From positions 434,001 to 498,000 of the forward strand of contig JARGXX010000115.1 in assembly GCA_030374765.1 (NCBI GenBank): a stretch of DNA of 64,000 bases, read 5' to 3'. Below are positions 55,452 through 64,000 of the stretch, one piece after another. Source of the stretch: Agarophyton chilense. Taxonomy: Eukaryota > Rhodophyta > Florideophyceae > Gracilariales > Gracilariaceae. A model generated the notes under the pieces. It saw only the letters and a program-made list of their open reading frames with translations. It was not told the origin of the DNA and searched no databases. The translations under genes were made by a program, and so were the position numbers. Positions within the stretch are counted from its first letter, which is position 1. Every line of letters begins with the position of its first letter.

Positions 55452-55740
55452 TGTAACACCCAAGGGTAAAAAAGAGAGTGGCCGTCTTTCTCCAGCTAGG
55501 GAGAAGCGATTGGCTCGGTCTTTATAGTCCTTGAAAGCCTGAACGGCTGCCTTGCGACTCTGGCTGGAGCTTGTCGCTCCGACCGAGCGTTCTGCATGCC
55601 GTGGTTTGTACTGCATCGCCATGCGACGCCGTGCGTCGTCGTGGATTGGAGAAGCGACACAATGTGGCACCGTGCGCACACTAGCTGGTCGTTAAGGAAT
55701 ATCTATGAAGTAGTAGGTAAATATATCTAACTATGTTACA
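55452..55740 (-). repeat. 5' LTR of the gypsy fragment
   Basis: On the plus strand it begins TGTAACA and ends TGTTACA, a perfect 7-bp terminal inverted repeat over 289 bp. On the minus strand the LTR end is followed two bases later by TGGTAGCATCC, in the position of a primer binding site, and then by gag. Confidence 0.72.
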
Positions 55741-55997
55741 CAGTGAAGTCTCTCTGAGACTCACTGAACGGGTAGGGCTCTACTGTACGGTGCAGCAGAT
55801 CGCGATGGGCTTGTGCCTCTTCTGTGACCTTTACGCTCCCAAATCATAAAAATCTGCAAGAGCCTAAAATAGAGAAAGAAATAATGTCGTTTCTGTTTGG
55901 ACTCATATCTCTAAAAGGTTTTTAGGGTTATCTGATAGTATAAACATATTCTTTGTCATATAAAGGCATCTGATGGCAAGTATATAAAGAAAGAAGA
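55741..55997. other. no gene recognised
   Basis: Spacer between gypsy LTR and the inverted duplication. Confidence 0.3.
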
Positions 55998-56192
55998 CAT
56001 TTGCATTGGAGTGAACTAGATTTCTGTGTTTACGTTTTAAGTTCAAATGATGACCTGAAAAAACTGGAAAACACTAAAGCTAAAAATACATTCTTTCCAT
56101 GACTTTCCAAATGAATGCATTTTTTGGTTCCCAATGTTTTTAGTTGCTTCTTCCAGAATAGTCATTTCCCGCAGTCTCCTGGCACTTCAAAC

Positions 56193-56672
56193 TTAATTGC
56201 GAGACTCTCTAGAAGGTTTACAACCTTGATGCATCCTTTGTCTAAAAGGAAAATATCGCCCATCTCTAAATATTCCTTTTCCAATTCGAACGCATCTCGG
56301 TAGATCTCTTAACGGATCCGGTGCATACAAGTCTGGAGAATACGACAGTTTTTGACGTGCTGGCGGTGACGAAACAGTGTTCTTTGAGGGCGAGTCTTCC
56401 GGGTCTAAAGATATGGAGATCGTACCTGGTGGCATTTCCATTTTTTCGAAAACCAAGTAAGAGTCACTCTGGTCTATCGCCTTCATGAATACAACTCCCT
56501 TCATGTTTTCAAATCCATCACATTTCAGTTGCCACCCATCATGAGTTCCACAGCCTTGGTTTGCGTCGCAAAATATCAGCGATGTGGTCCGTGCGTATGA
56601 CAAAGCGTTGATACAGATGGTGTGGAATGTCCACAGAAAGAGCCACATGTTCAAGATTTGAGCCCCTCTCAT
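56193..56672 (-). CDS. small secreted protein (copy 2)
   Basis: 159 residues, intact, same signal peptide and Cys pattern as 21032-21511. Differences cluster at the C-terminus (RMHQGCKPSRESRN versus RIRQRCKPSRESRK). The TATA element is conserved at 56746-56753. Both copies could be expressed. Confidence 0.6.
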   Translation of the reverse strand: MRGAQILNMWLFLWTFHTICINALSYARTTSLIFCDANQGCGTHDGWQLKCDGFENMKGVVFMKAIDQSDSYLVFEKMEMPPGTISISLDPEDSPSKNTVSSPPARQKLSYSPDLYAPDPLRDLPRCVRIGKGIFRDGRYFPFRQRMHQGCKPSRESRN

Positions 56673-57163
56673 TTATGCCAACAGAGGTTGTGACGATACG
56701 ACGGATGCCGAGGAACAATGACGGTCAGGGCAGAGGTTCTTGGGTGCTTTTATAGCTCTATGGCTACGTGTGTGGTTGTACAGGTGTGCGCTTAGCCACT
56801 GTGGCTAAAGCGATTTTTGAGCATTCGACGGCTGCAGTCTTCCTGACTCCCTCACCACTCTTCGCCCTCAATTATTTCTTTTTACCAGTCTGTTTGCATG
56901 TGTGATGAAGATGGCTGTCTTGAGGTGTAGCACAGAATCATCTTTCCCTGCGCGCCTTGTCATTTCTCTCGTTGTTTAGGGACGTCTCCATCCCTAGGGG
57001 GAGCCACTTTCAAATCGTGGTCACGAGGCCCGACAGTCACTTTGCCGATCGCATGTTTTTAATGCTTGCATTCAGCGACATGTTGTTTGCAAGCGCTCCA
57101 GTTTCGAGCTGAGAACCATTTCTCAGGCATACTGTACAAATATTCACGTGCGCACGCCAGCAG

Positions 57164-57541
57164 TCAAAGGCCGCTGCTGCGTTGGGACATTTCCTCTACA
57201 TTACTCATCTCTGGATCCCATCTCCCAAGAGGCTCCCCCTCCCACAGCACCAGCTCCTGCCAGTATCCATAGCTTTCTCCGCTGAGAAGGTTGTGTTGCA
57301 CAACTGTTTGTGCCTCTCTACAAGCATACAAACCTCTTTTTGGTGCGTTGTAGCCGAGCAGTTGGGAAGAGACGTTTGAGAGAAGACCATTCAAACTAGT
57401 CTGAAGTTTTTGGTTTCTCCCACAGAGGACAGAGACCATCAATAAGATCATCGAAATTTTTGTGTGACTACCATACTTCAAAGTGGAATTGGTAGAAAAT
57501 CTACTGTAGTTAAAACAAAAGTGCGAATGCGACTGTTCCAA
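57164..57541 (-). CDS. uncharacterised short ORF (copy 2)
   Basis: 125-codon version of the frame at 20223-20540, extended at the N-terminus (MEQSHSHFCFNYSRF). Unrecognised; reality uncertain. Confidence 0.25.
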   Translation of the reverse strand: MEQSHSHFCFNYSRFSTNSTLKYGSHTKISMILLMVSVLCGRNQKLQTSLNGLLSNVSSQLLGYNAPKRGLYACREAQTVVQHNLLSGESYGYWQELVLWEGEPLGRWDPEMSNVEEMSQRSSGL

Positions 57542-57687
57542 TCACCTGACTGAGCCTTGACCTCTTCACAATACCCTACAGGATGAATGCGGCGATCGCA
57601 CATTTACAAAGGTAAGGGTCGAGTTGGAACGACATTGTTACCATTAAAATTAAGGTTCAATGTCGTGATTTCTGAGAAAAAAGCGAC

Positions 57688-59040
57688 ATGTATGAAGAAA
57701 GCTGGCAGCATAAACAGCACATCACATATTTCGAATTCGAGAACTTGTCTACTACAGAATCTCGTTTCTACACGTGGAGAGAAGCATTTCCGAGGCATGT
57801 TGTCAACTTACACAAGAGGCCAGAGATGAGAGATGCGGACATGCTTCATGAAAAGTTTATCATGAATCAAGAAAGCAAACCTTATACAAAGCCTGCTAAT
57901 TTATTCCCAGAGAAGAGCAATCGGACACTTTTTGGTGCTTTGTGTGTCGTGGATGTCTTGGAAGAGTATTTGTACCAACCATTCTTCTTTATTCAACAGA
58001 AGAACCAACTGCTCGAATTCTAGGAAAGATGGTGCAGATAAACGTAAAACCACAATTTGTCAACCTTTTCACAACTCTGTTAAGCACTCTTGCAGAATAC
58101 TGCCTTATAACGTCATTGAATTTTATCCACTCATGTGGAGAGTGTCGGAAACTGGAGAGAGGTAACCCGATTTTCGTCCAAGGACATAAAGTTAGGACTT
58201 GACTCATCTTCTCAGGAGGCCTTGTTCTATTTCTCTCAACTGAGCTCATCGCCGGTTATTTTATTGACCTGAAAATTCGTCTCGTTCCAGTGCAAAGCCC
58301 CTGCCTTCAAACAGGGCTCAATGTAAAACGTGGAATGTTCACCTCGTTCGAGAACCAAGAACAATCATTCCTTGCTATTCGGCACTGCGCGAAAGTGTTC
58401 AATGCAAGCGAGCGTGTTCACATGACAAATCAAAGCCTTACTTCTTCCAGAGTGTCTTGTTCAGACTCTCCACTCTATGAGATTCTTTTGGTTAATTCTT
58501 CACTTCAAAAGACGCAGGATTTGAAGAAGAAATGCCATTATGTGCCCGAAGATGGTATAGAGCTCTGCTTGTTCACAATTCTAAGCAACGATACCTTCGG
58601 CTTTTCAGAGTTGCATCCCAAAATGGGTATTCCTTTGGATGATGTGCATATTTTCGACGTGAAACTGTTTTTCAAGCCAACAACATCGCAAGACGAGTTG
58701 AGTGATAGGGTTTTTGCCATCCTTTTGGCTATGGAAAAGGCTGAGAGCACAGACAGAATTGTAGCCAAAATACTGCTAGGTTCGAGAACCTCAACATGCG
58801 AGTTTTTCGATCATGAAGATGTCACCAAGGTCCCCGCTGCTGTCATTATAGGTCTCGGAAATCACTTGGGTGATGTGTTTTCTCACTTTGCCGGCTCGAA
58901 AATTTTTCCGTAGCCCAATCTGTTTTGTTATGAGTAACCCAATGCATTGGGCAAAAGTGAAGCTTGGAAAAAGAAGTTTCGGGAAAAGTAGGACTGCATG
59001 TGTTTATGCGATGAAACAAGGCCTCAGATGCAGCTTTTCA
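57688..59040 (+). pseudogene. multi-pass membrane protein (copy 2, broken)
   Basis: Counterpart of 18641-20016. The first part (MYEESWQHKQ) and the candidate intron acceptor are preserved. In the second part GGA has become TGA at 58200 (HKVRT then stop), and an extra A near 58869 shifts the frame just before the last membrane segment (GLGNHLGDVF instead of GLGITWVMCF). The tail motif MSNPMHWAKVKLG is still readable in the shifted frame. The copy is therefore inactive unless truncated products matter. Confidence 0.75.
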
Positions 59041-59177
59041 CTGAAACGGATATTCAATGTTGACAAAGAGCATTATAGAAACAAGAAAATGTTTTCATAT
59101 AGCTTTGCGGATCGTGTCGACAATGCATGACACTGTACAAAGCAGGAGGAGCGGAAGGCTTCTGCCCCGCTTTGTAT

Positions 59178-59551
59178 TGTTGTGTAAAGATTCGGCGTAG
59201 GAGGTGTAGAAACGGAAGTGCGGCGGAATCGGCGTAAGCGGCGTAGAAAGCGGAAGAAGAACAAGACGGACGGGAACGACGGTGATGCGGATAAAGAAGT
59301 TGGAGTTCAAAAGGTTGAAGGTTGTTTGATAGATGGTTGTCCTACAAGAGAAGTAGTTCTCTTGTTTCGAACCGTTTTATAGTGGCTGGGAGCTTGGTTT
59401 GGGTCTCTACCGCGCCAAGTAAGAAGAGTCAAATAAATTCAACGTCTACTATATTAAAATACTCATTCAAATTAAATATTATATTTCGTGTCTATTAAAC
59501 GTTCCCTAGTTTGAATTGTAGTGAAACCTAGGCAACTACCTTAAACAGATT
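59178..59551 (-). repeat. probable 3' LTR of the copia element at the right edge
   Basis: Plus-strand ends TGTTGTG and TTAAACA give a weak TG...CA pair. A TATAAAA lies on the minus strand at about 59380. The position, after the element's RNase H and at the duplication edge, supports it, but no clear polypurine tract was found. Confidence 0.4.
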
Positions 59552-59599
59552 GCGTTTTGTAATTCTACATTCTTCTCTCTTGAGAGGTCATCAATATTC

Positions 59600-59800
59600 G
59601 TAATTTTCTTTTATGTGAAACAATTGTTCAAGCATATTGGCGTATTCTCCATTGTTCAGTTTCGTAACCACACTGGTTGTTTTCGAAAATATTTCTGTAT
59701 GATTTGTTTAATGTTTGCTTCGTAAAAATGTAGGCAGGATTGTTTTCAGATTTCTCGAGTCGAACGTCACATATTTCATTTGTTTCATGAGATTCATGGA
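59600..59800 (-). pseudogene. copia RNase H end (left of inserted element)
   Basis: Continues the RNase H frame of 62872-64000 across the inserted element: VHESHETNEICDVRLEKS, then NNPAYIFTKQTLN. The stop comes at about 59638. No lesion in this part. Confidence 0.75.
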
Positions 59801-59805
59801 CTGCC
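59801..59805 (+). repeat. target site duplication, left
   Basis: CTGCC, matching 62867-62871 at the other end of the inserted element. Confidence 0.85.
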
Positions 59806-60062
59806 AATGAATAATTGAGAATACGGTTGACAGTGGTAGCGGTATCAGATAACGATCAGAGGTAGTTTATCAAAATCGGGAGAACATCTGTGTAGGCCCA
59901 CTTCTCAAGAACAAGTGCAGTGTTCTGTCTTATATATCAGATGGTCTATTGCATGTCAGTACTCACACAGATTCATTGTTGCATGGACAGTTTCTCACAG
60001 CCGGTTACTTGACCAGTACTTCACGTCCATTGAAAGTGAGTCTCTGTAACTCAACATTCACA
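59806..60062 (-). repeat. 3' LTR of the young element
   Basis: 257 bp; reads TGTGAATGTTGAG to ATTATTCATT on the minus strand. The 3' end is not the usual CA. Confidence 0.9.
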
Positions 60063-60086
60063 TTGATTCTCTTTTCTTTTTGAACC
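60063..60086 (-). promoter_or_regulatory. polypurine tract of the young element
   Basis: Minus strand AAAAAGAAAAGAGAATCAA lies directly before the 3' LTR, as needed for plus-strand priming. The ORF stop is immediately upstream. Confidence 0.75.
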
Positions 60087-62606
60087 TCAACCTGTAGAGT
60101 ATTTGCTTTCTTTTGTCTCTGACTCAGTAAATCCGAGTGCTAGCTTTCCAGAGTACAATGTCAGGTTCAGCGTCTCGCAAAGAGGGCTGTTTGGTTTTGT
60201 CAGCGGATCAGCAATGTTCAGCTTTCCTGGTATCCACGATATTTTGTTGACGTTGTGTGTTTCAAATTCATACCTGATAACACTCACATCTCCTCTTATA
60301 GATTTGTCAATCGAGTTTCGGCATGTGGACAATGATGTAAATAGATCTTTAGAATCAAGCACCAATATCACTTCTATTTCCATTGTTTTGGACCTTAAAA
60401 TCAATGTAAGCTTCCTTTTTGCAATGAGATCTTCATGAGCTTCTAGTATCTCGTCCGGGATGGGAAGAGGGAATGCCCCATTCAGGACTGGTCTTGTGTA
60501 TCCTTTTGCCATCTCTTGTGCAGAGCATATATCATTCCCGTATAAATCATTGGAAATCCTTAGAGCTTGTTGAACAATTTGTTTTTCTGTGTCTGACGAA
60601 CAATCAGTAGCTGAGTGCTTAAGACGAAGGTATATATCTCGTATTATTCTATGCTTTGATTCGATTACATTCTTGTTGTGCCGTCTCGGAGGAATTGGTC
60701 TCGCTTCAATACCGTAGTTGTGTAGGTAAGAGGTAAATTCTGTCGCTTTGAAAGCCGGGTCAAACAAAACACTTTGAGGGACCCAAAACGGTGTTACCCA
60801 TAGTAGCTCAAAAATACGAATGGCCTCAGCCATAGACGTGTTAGGAACTACGTCACCAGTGGAGTATCTAGATTTGGAGTCCATGATATGAAAGACGCAG
60901 TTCGCTTCCAAAAAGAAGTGATCAATACACACAACGTCATTGAACTCTCTGTTCACGGTGCTCAAGGACACCTTACGTGTGGCTCTTGGCTCAGAGGTAC
61001 ATAAACAGTGCTCGCATTTTTCCAGTATCAGTGACAAATACTTCTGCACATCGGGGCTCCATAGTTTGTTTCTTTCCAATAATATCTTGATATCCGAATA
61101 AGAAGAATGACCACAAACATGCTGATGCACTTTGTCAACCAATTTCTTGAGCTCTTTCCAAGGCCTGCTGGAGTTCTCTCCATCAAACTGAGCAGCCGCA
61201 CAGAATAGCTCTGTTGAATTATTTTGTTTCGTAGTATAAAATTTTGGTACAAATACATTGAACGGTATGTAGCTGTGGTACGAGCTATCCTCAAGAGCAA
61301 TCGAATCTTGCAAACCAGGAAGAACTAACCTGTTTGCATCAACGTGTAAGATGTTACATTTCCGGGTAACATTTCTTCCTATGACCCACTGCGAGGATCC
61401 CTGAATCACAAGGTGCGTAACAGATGCAGTGTTTCCCATATCCGTCCTTACATTAAATTTGACAGATCCAAGTATGCGTCGCTGTTCACTGGCGTGCTGG
61501 CCGGAGCCATACTGCCACACGCTTCCTTGTTGTATGCCCTCGGGTAGTGGTTCGAATGTCCCGTTCCACCCAGGCAAAACGGTAGGCTGTAGCATTTTGA
61601 ATTCAGTGATACCAATTCCGCTATACGGTGCACCATCATCTAACAACGGGCCAATAATAGGTTCTGGAGCTTCATAGGCTGGAGCGAGATAATGCAGGTT
61701 TGCCATGTTGAACGTTATCGTTTTCTTTTGGTTCTCAGACGGAGTTGAGTGCTTCTCTTGCGTCTCACTAGACATGGTCCCAGGTTTCAAGGACCCATCG
61801 GCATTGTGATCAACAGCCCAATGTCCGTACTTGTGACATTTCCGACACTTACTTTTGCTCTTCAGATCCAGAAGCGCATCAGGGGACAGTTTTCGGCGTG
61901 GATGCCTATTGAATCCATTGATTGAATTGGTTGATAAGGTTTCCATCGGCTCTGTAGTTGTGTGATCACACTGACGAAGCACAGATGCAACTTTTTCGTA
62001 GGATACGGCTTGTAGAAATGCTTCCGTGTCAGCATTAGTAGCAATCGAATCATTGGTAGCAACAGCAGCAAGCACCGATACTCGTTGCCCATTTTCAACA
62101 CCAGAGTTTGCAAGTAACATGAATGCATTCATTGCCTCCGGCAATTTGCAACTACCAGATGTAGCAGTCAGTTTGGATACTTGAGCTGCAAAGCGTGCCT
62201 CGAAGTTTAGATAGCTCTCATTACCGCGGCGACGAGTGTTTAGCATTGTCATGAACGCTTGATAAACCTCACTAACCACAGAGAGAGAATCACGTTTGTA
62301 AATTGCATTCACGATAACCTTATGTCCATCAACGGCTCGAATATCTTCAGCGGATATCGCTTTGCAAAGATCCTTGGCTCTACCGTAGAGCTGTGACTGT
62401 AGCATAATTCCCCTTAGCGCACTTGGAATCTTATTAGAATTTGAATCTGGTAGCATATCATGGAACGTATTCCATAAATCAACGGAAGAGGCATATTCTT
62501 CCTGGTTTCCAAGACCATCAGTCCAAGGGACACTTTTGAGGTCCCAAGAAAATCTTGGCCGCGTTGGTAGCCCCTTCGGTAACGTAGAATCTGGGTCTGG
62601 GCCCAT
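60087..62606 (-). CDS. Gag-protease-integrase-RNase H tail polyprotein, RT deleted
   Basis: 839 residues without interruption, starting at an ATG two bases after the LTR junction region. Gag about 1-240 (RPRFSWDLKSVPW, LNFEARFAAQ). Zinc knuckle 254-267, CRKCHKYGHWAVDH, CX2CX4HX4H with His as last ligand. Protease-like DDGAPYSGIG at 323-332. Integrase zinc ligands H496, H500, C531, C534. Catalytic residues D562 (IDHFF), D616 (LFDPAF) and E649 (NVIESKH) are all present. At about 740-748 the sequence jumps in frame from the integrase tail (TLILRSK) to the end of RNase H (DSKDLFTSLS, WIPGKLNIADPLTKP), skipping the Tudor-like patch, RT and most of RNase H found in sister copies. An active Gag and integrase are plausible; reverse transcription must come in trans. 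Confidence 0.9.
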   Translation of the reverse strand: MGPDPDSTLPKGLPTRPRFSWDLKSVPWTDGLGNQEEYASSVDLWNTFHDMLPDSNSNKIPSALRGIMLQSQLYGRAKDLCKAISAEDIRAVDGHKVIVNAIYKRDSLSVVSEVYQAFMTMLNTRRRGNESYLNFEARFAAQVSKLTATSGSCKLPEAMNAFMLLANSGVENGQRVSVLAAVATNDSIATNADTEAFLQAVSYEKVASVLRQCDHTTTEPMETLSTNSINGFNRHPRRKLSPDALLDLKSKSKCRKCHKYGHWAVDHNADGSLKPGTMSSETQEKHSTPSENQKKTITFNMANLHYLAPAYEAPEPIIGPLLDDGAPYSGIGITEFKMLQPTVLPGWNGTFEPLPEGIQQGSVWQYGSGQHASEQRRILGSVKFNVRTDMGNTASVTHLVIQGSSQWVIGRNVTRKCNILHVDANRLVLPGLQDSIALEDSSYHSYIPFNVFVPKFYTTKQNNSTELFCAAAQFDGENSSRPWKELKKLVDKVHQHVCGHSSYSDIKILLERNKLWSPDVQKYLSLILEKCEHCLCTSEPRATRKVSLSTVNREFNDVVCIDHFFLEANCVFHIMDSKSRYSTGDVVPNTSMAEAIRIFELLWVTPFWVPQSVLFDPAFKATEFTSYLHNYGIEARPIPPRRHNKNVIESKHRIIRDIYLRLKHSATDCSSDTEKQIVQQALRISNDLYGNDICSAQEMAKGYTRPVLNGAFPLPIPDEILEAHEDLIAKRKLTLILRSKTMEIEVILVLDSKDLFTSLSTCRNSIDKSIRGDVSVIRYEFETHNVNKISWIPGKLNIADPLTKPNSPLCETLNLTLYSGKLALGFTESETKESKYSTG

Positions 62607-62609
62607 AAC

Positions 62610-62866
62610 AATGAATAATTGAGAATACGGTTGACAGTGGTAGCGGTATCAGATAACGATCAGAGGTAGTTTATCAAAATCGGGAGAACATCTGTGTAGG
62701 TCCACTTCTCAAGAACAAGTGCAGTGTTCTGTCTTATATATCAGATGGTCTATTGCATGTCAGTACTCACACAGATTCATTGTTGCATGGACAGTTTCTC
62801 ACAGCCGGTTACTTGACCAGTACTTCACGTCCATTGAAAGTGAGTCTCTGTAACTCAACATTCACA
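62610..62866 (-). repeat. 5' LTR of the young element
   Basis: 257 bp, one base different from the 3' LTR. On the minus strand gag follows at once (GTT then ATG), leaving no room for a conventional primer binding site. Confidence 0.9.
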
Positions 62867-62871
62867 CTGCC
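62867..62871 (+). repeat. target site duplication, right
   Basis: CTGCC, identical to 59801-59805. Confidence 0.85.
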
Positions 62872-64000
62872 GAAATATCGATTAATAGTCTTTTTCTAGC
62901 TGTAGATGAAGCTTTTATGATTACATCGAAAAGACTCTTTGAATCCGCGAACATTTTCGTTTTAATTACTTGGTTGGGTAAAGTTTGGAAGTCAAATCAA
63001 AGCGTGTGGGCAATATCAAAAGCATCTAAAAAACATATAGTCTACCTTCTGATTCAGACCTCACAACTCGACGGCTCTTGTAACTCTTTTCATGAATAAT
63101 ATTACAACGATTGAACCGATCAGACCATAGAATACGGATACCAAGTTAGGAAGTACTATCTTCATTTTTTGCAAATGAAAAATCATTCTATGCTCGTTTA
63201 ATGAGAGAGTTTGGGTCTAGCTTCACAAACTTCAAAGTATTTTTCTGTTCTTGAATCTCCTTACTGACTTTAGTCATTCTTCGTCCAATAGATTTCGTAA
63301 ACATTTTCTCCGTGACTTGAGCAGTTTTGTTCACGAAGAAAGATATGTGTGGAATTGTGTTCATAATCCAGGCAATTTGAGCTCTTTTGGATCTGAAATT
63401 TGCAAAGTCATTGTTGTTTTCCATCTGCATCATTCTATTCTTGAAATCCTTTTGATGAATTTCGTACTGTTCTCGGTTGGCCGTAACTTTAATTCCACCG
63501 AATTTGAAAGAACCAACAACTCTGTCTTGTGATTCGAAATGTTCTAGAGTTTTGTTTTTGAACTTCATAAATTCATCGTCATCAGTAATATATGAGTCGT
63601 CAAAATATGATTTAATGATTCCAAAAAGATTAACTTTAGATTTCTTGAAAAAATAGGAAATGTCACCTTTCAATGCGGTCATTTCAAGTTCCTCTCGTAA
63701 ATGTGGTATAATGGTCCAATTCCAATAATCGCAGGCATCTGCTAAACCATACAGTGGTTTGACAAGAAGGAGTAGACAACCTTTGGATACATCCATTTTC
63801 TTGGGAGGTCGTATGTATACCTCTCGAGTAAGGTCTTCATTACTCTGATTGTAGGCTTGGGAAACATCGTGACTCCATACCTTGTAGTCGAACATTGCAG
63901 AGATTGTCATAATAGGTCGAACTGTACTATTGCGAACGGTAGTGGAATTATGCACTACGTAGTTCTGTTCCTTATCGGAGAATCCTTGGGCTATAAGACT
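62872..64000 (-). pseudogene. Ty1/copia RT and RNase H, runs off the window
   Basis: 255-codon frame 63955-63188 is RT: SHDVSQAYNQS (first Asp), YIRPPKKM, LLVKPLYGLADACDYWN and SYFDDSYIT in place of YVDD; then RNase H begins. After the stop at 63188 the reading continues in other frames (HEKSYKSRRVVRS, then after a TGA VIKTKMFADSKSLFDVIIKA and KRLLIDISA) up to the insertion at 62866 and resumes at 59800. At least one frameshift and one stop. The 5' part is outside the window. Confidence 0.8.

Larger units (their letters stand above)
55998..59177 (-). repeat. 3.2-kb segmental duplication, copy 2 (inverted)
   Basis: Reverse complement of 18533-21737. The right end coincides with the probable LTR end of the copia element beginning at about 59178, so the original duplication may have been longer. 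Confidence 0.9.
59806..62866 (-). mobile_element. complete young LTR element lacking RT
   Basis: 3061 bp with 257-bp LTRs at both ends, a 5-bp target duplication, a polypurine tract and one long ORF. The LTRs differ at a single base that I can find (C/T, near 59898 versus 62702), so insertion was recent. It sits inside the RNase H of a copia element. The ORF encodes gag, protease and integrase but no reverse transcriptase, so it must have used RT from another element. Confidence 0.92.

Noticed and set aside
1-64000. tRNA, rRNA, riboswitch or bacterial-type operon
   Set aside because: No cloverleaf-like or rRNA-like stretch was recognised by eye and gene content is transposon-type eukaryotic; a covariance-model search would be needed to exclude small RNAs.

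Overview
The window looks like repeat-dense nuclear DNA of a eukaryote. Nearly every recognisable coding region belongs to a transposable element: a chromodomain Ty3/gypsy element, two other Ty3/gypsy lineages, at least three Ty1/copia-type lineages, a Tc1 element, a PIF/Harbinger element and a possible pogo-like relic. Genes appear intron-poor, TATA boxes are easy to see, and there are no operons or bacterial-type genes. A repeat-rich red alga would fit, and an oomycete-like genome is an alternative. This is a low-confidence guess, because no ribosomal, organellar or housekeeping gene is present to anchor it.

Layout. 1-10220: Ty3/gypsy chromovirus with the tail of its 5' LTR, gag, a candidate -1 frameshift site, PR-RT-RNaseH-IN-chromodomain carrying many nonsense codons, a long antisense ORF after pol, and the 3' LTR. 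It abuts a decayed gypsy pol (10223-11640). 12082-13647: Tc1-type transposon with both inverted repeats and TA duplications. 14061-18320: an 880-bp direct repeat pair around poorly coding DNA. 18533-23602: apparent host-type genes, namely a membrane protein (minus), a small secreted protein (plus) and a second membrane protein of similar layout (plus). The first two lie in a 3.2-kb segment that recurs inverted at 55998-59177 with the membrane gene broken. 24560-29207: two partial copies of one unusual copia lineage, back to back. 29208-42522: nested LTR elements, including a plus-strand element with a textbook -1 frameshift signal (31275-31315), a minus copia with gag-pol almost intact, and a minus gypsy. 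43944-45846: Harbinger transposase relic plus a convergent intact Myb-like ORF. 47147-53160: decayed copia, then a copia copy interrupted by two LTR insertions. 53745-55740: 5' half of another gypsy (minus). 59178-64000: a minus copia interrupted by a complete, young LTR element (59801-62871).

How the parts relate. Several insertions can be ordered because the host reading frame resumes across them. The chromovirus LTR at about 52011 sits in a copia RT, and the 3.06-kb element at 59806 sits in a copia RNase H with a 5-bp target duplication. The most unusual items are: (a) that 3.06-kb element, with LTRs differing at one base and one uninterrupted 839-codon ORF encoding Gag, protease and integrase joined in frame to the end of RNase H, with RT missing; (b) two candidate -1 frameshift signals in unrelated elements, each with the gag stop in an 8-nt spacer before a perfect stem; (c) the long antisense ORF of the chromovirus; and (d) the inverted pair of membrane-protein/secreted-protein loci.
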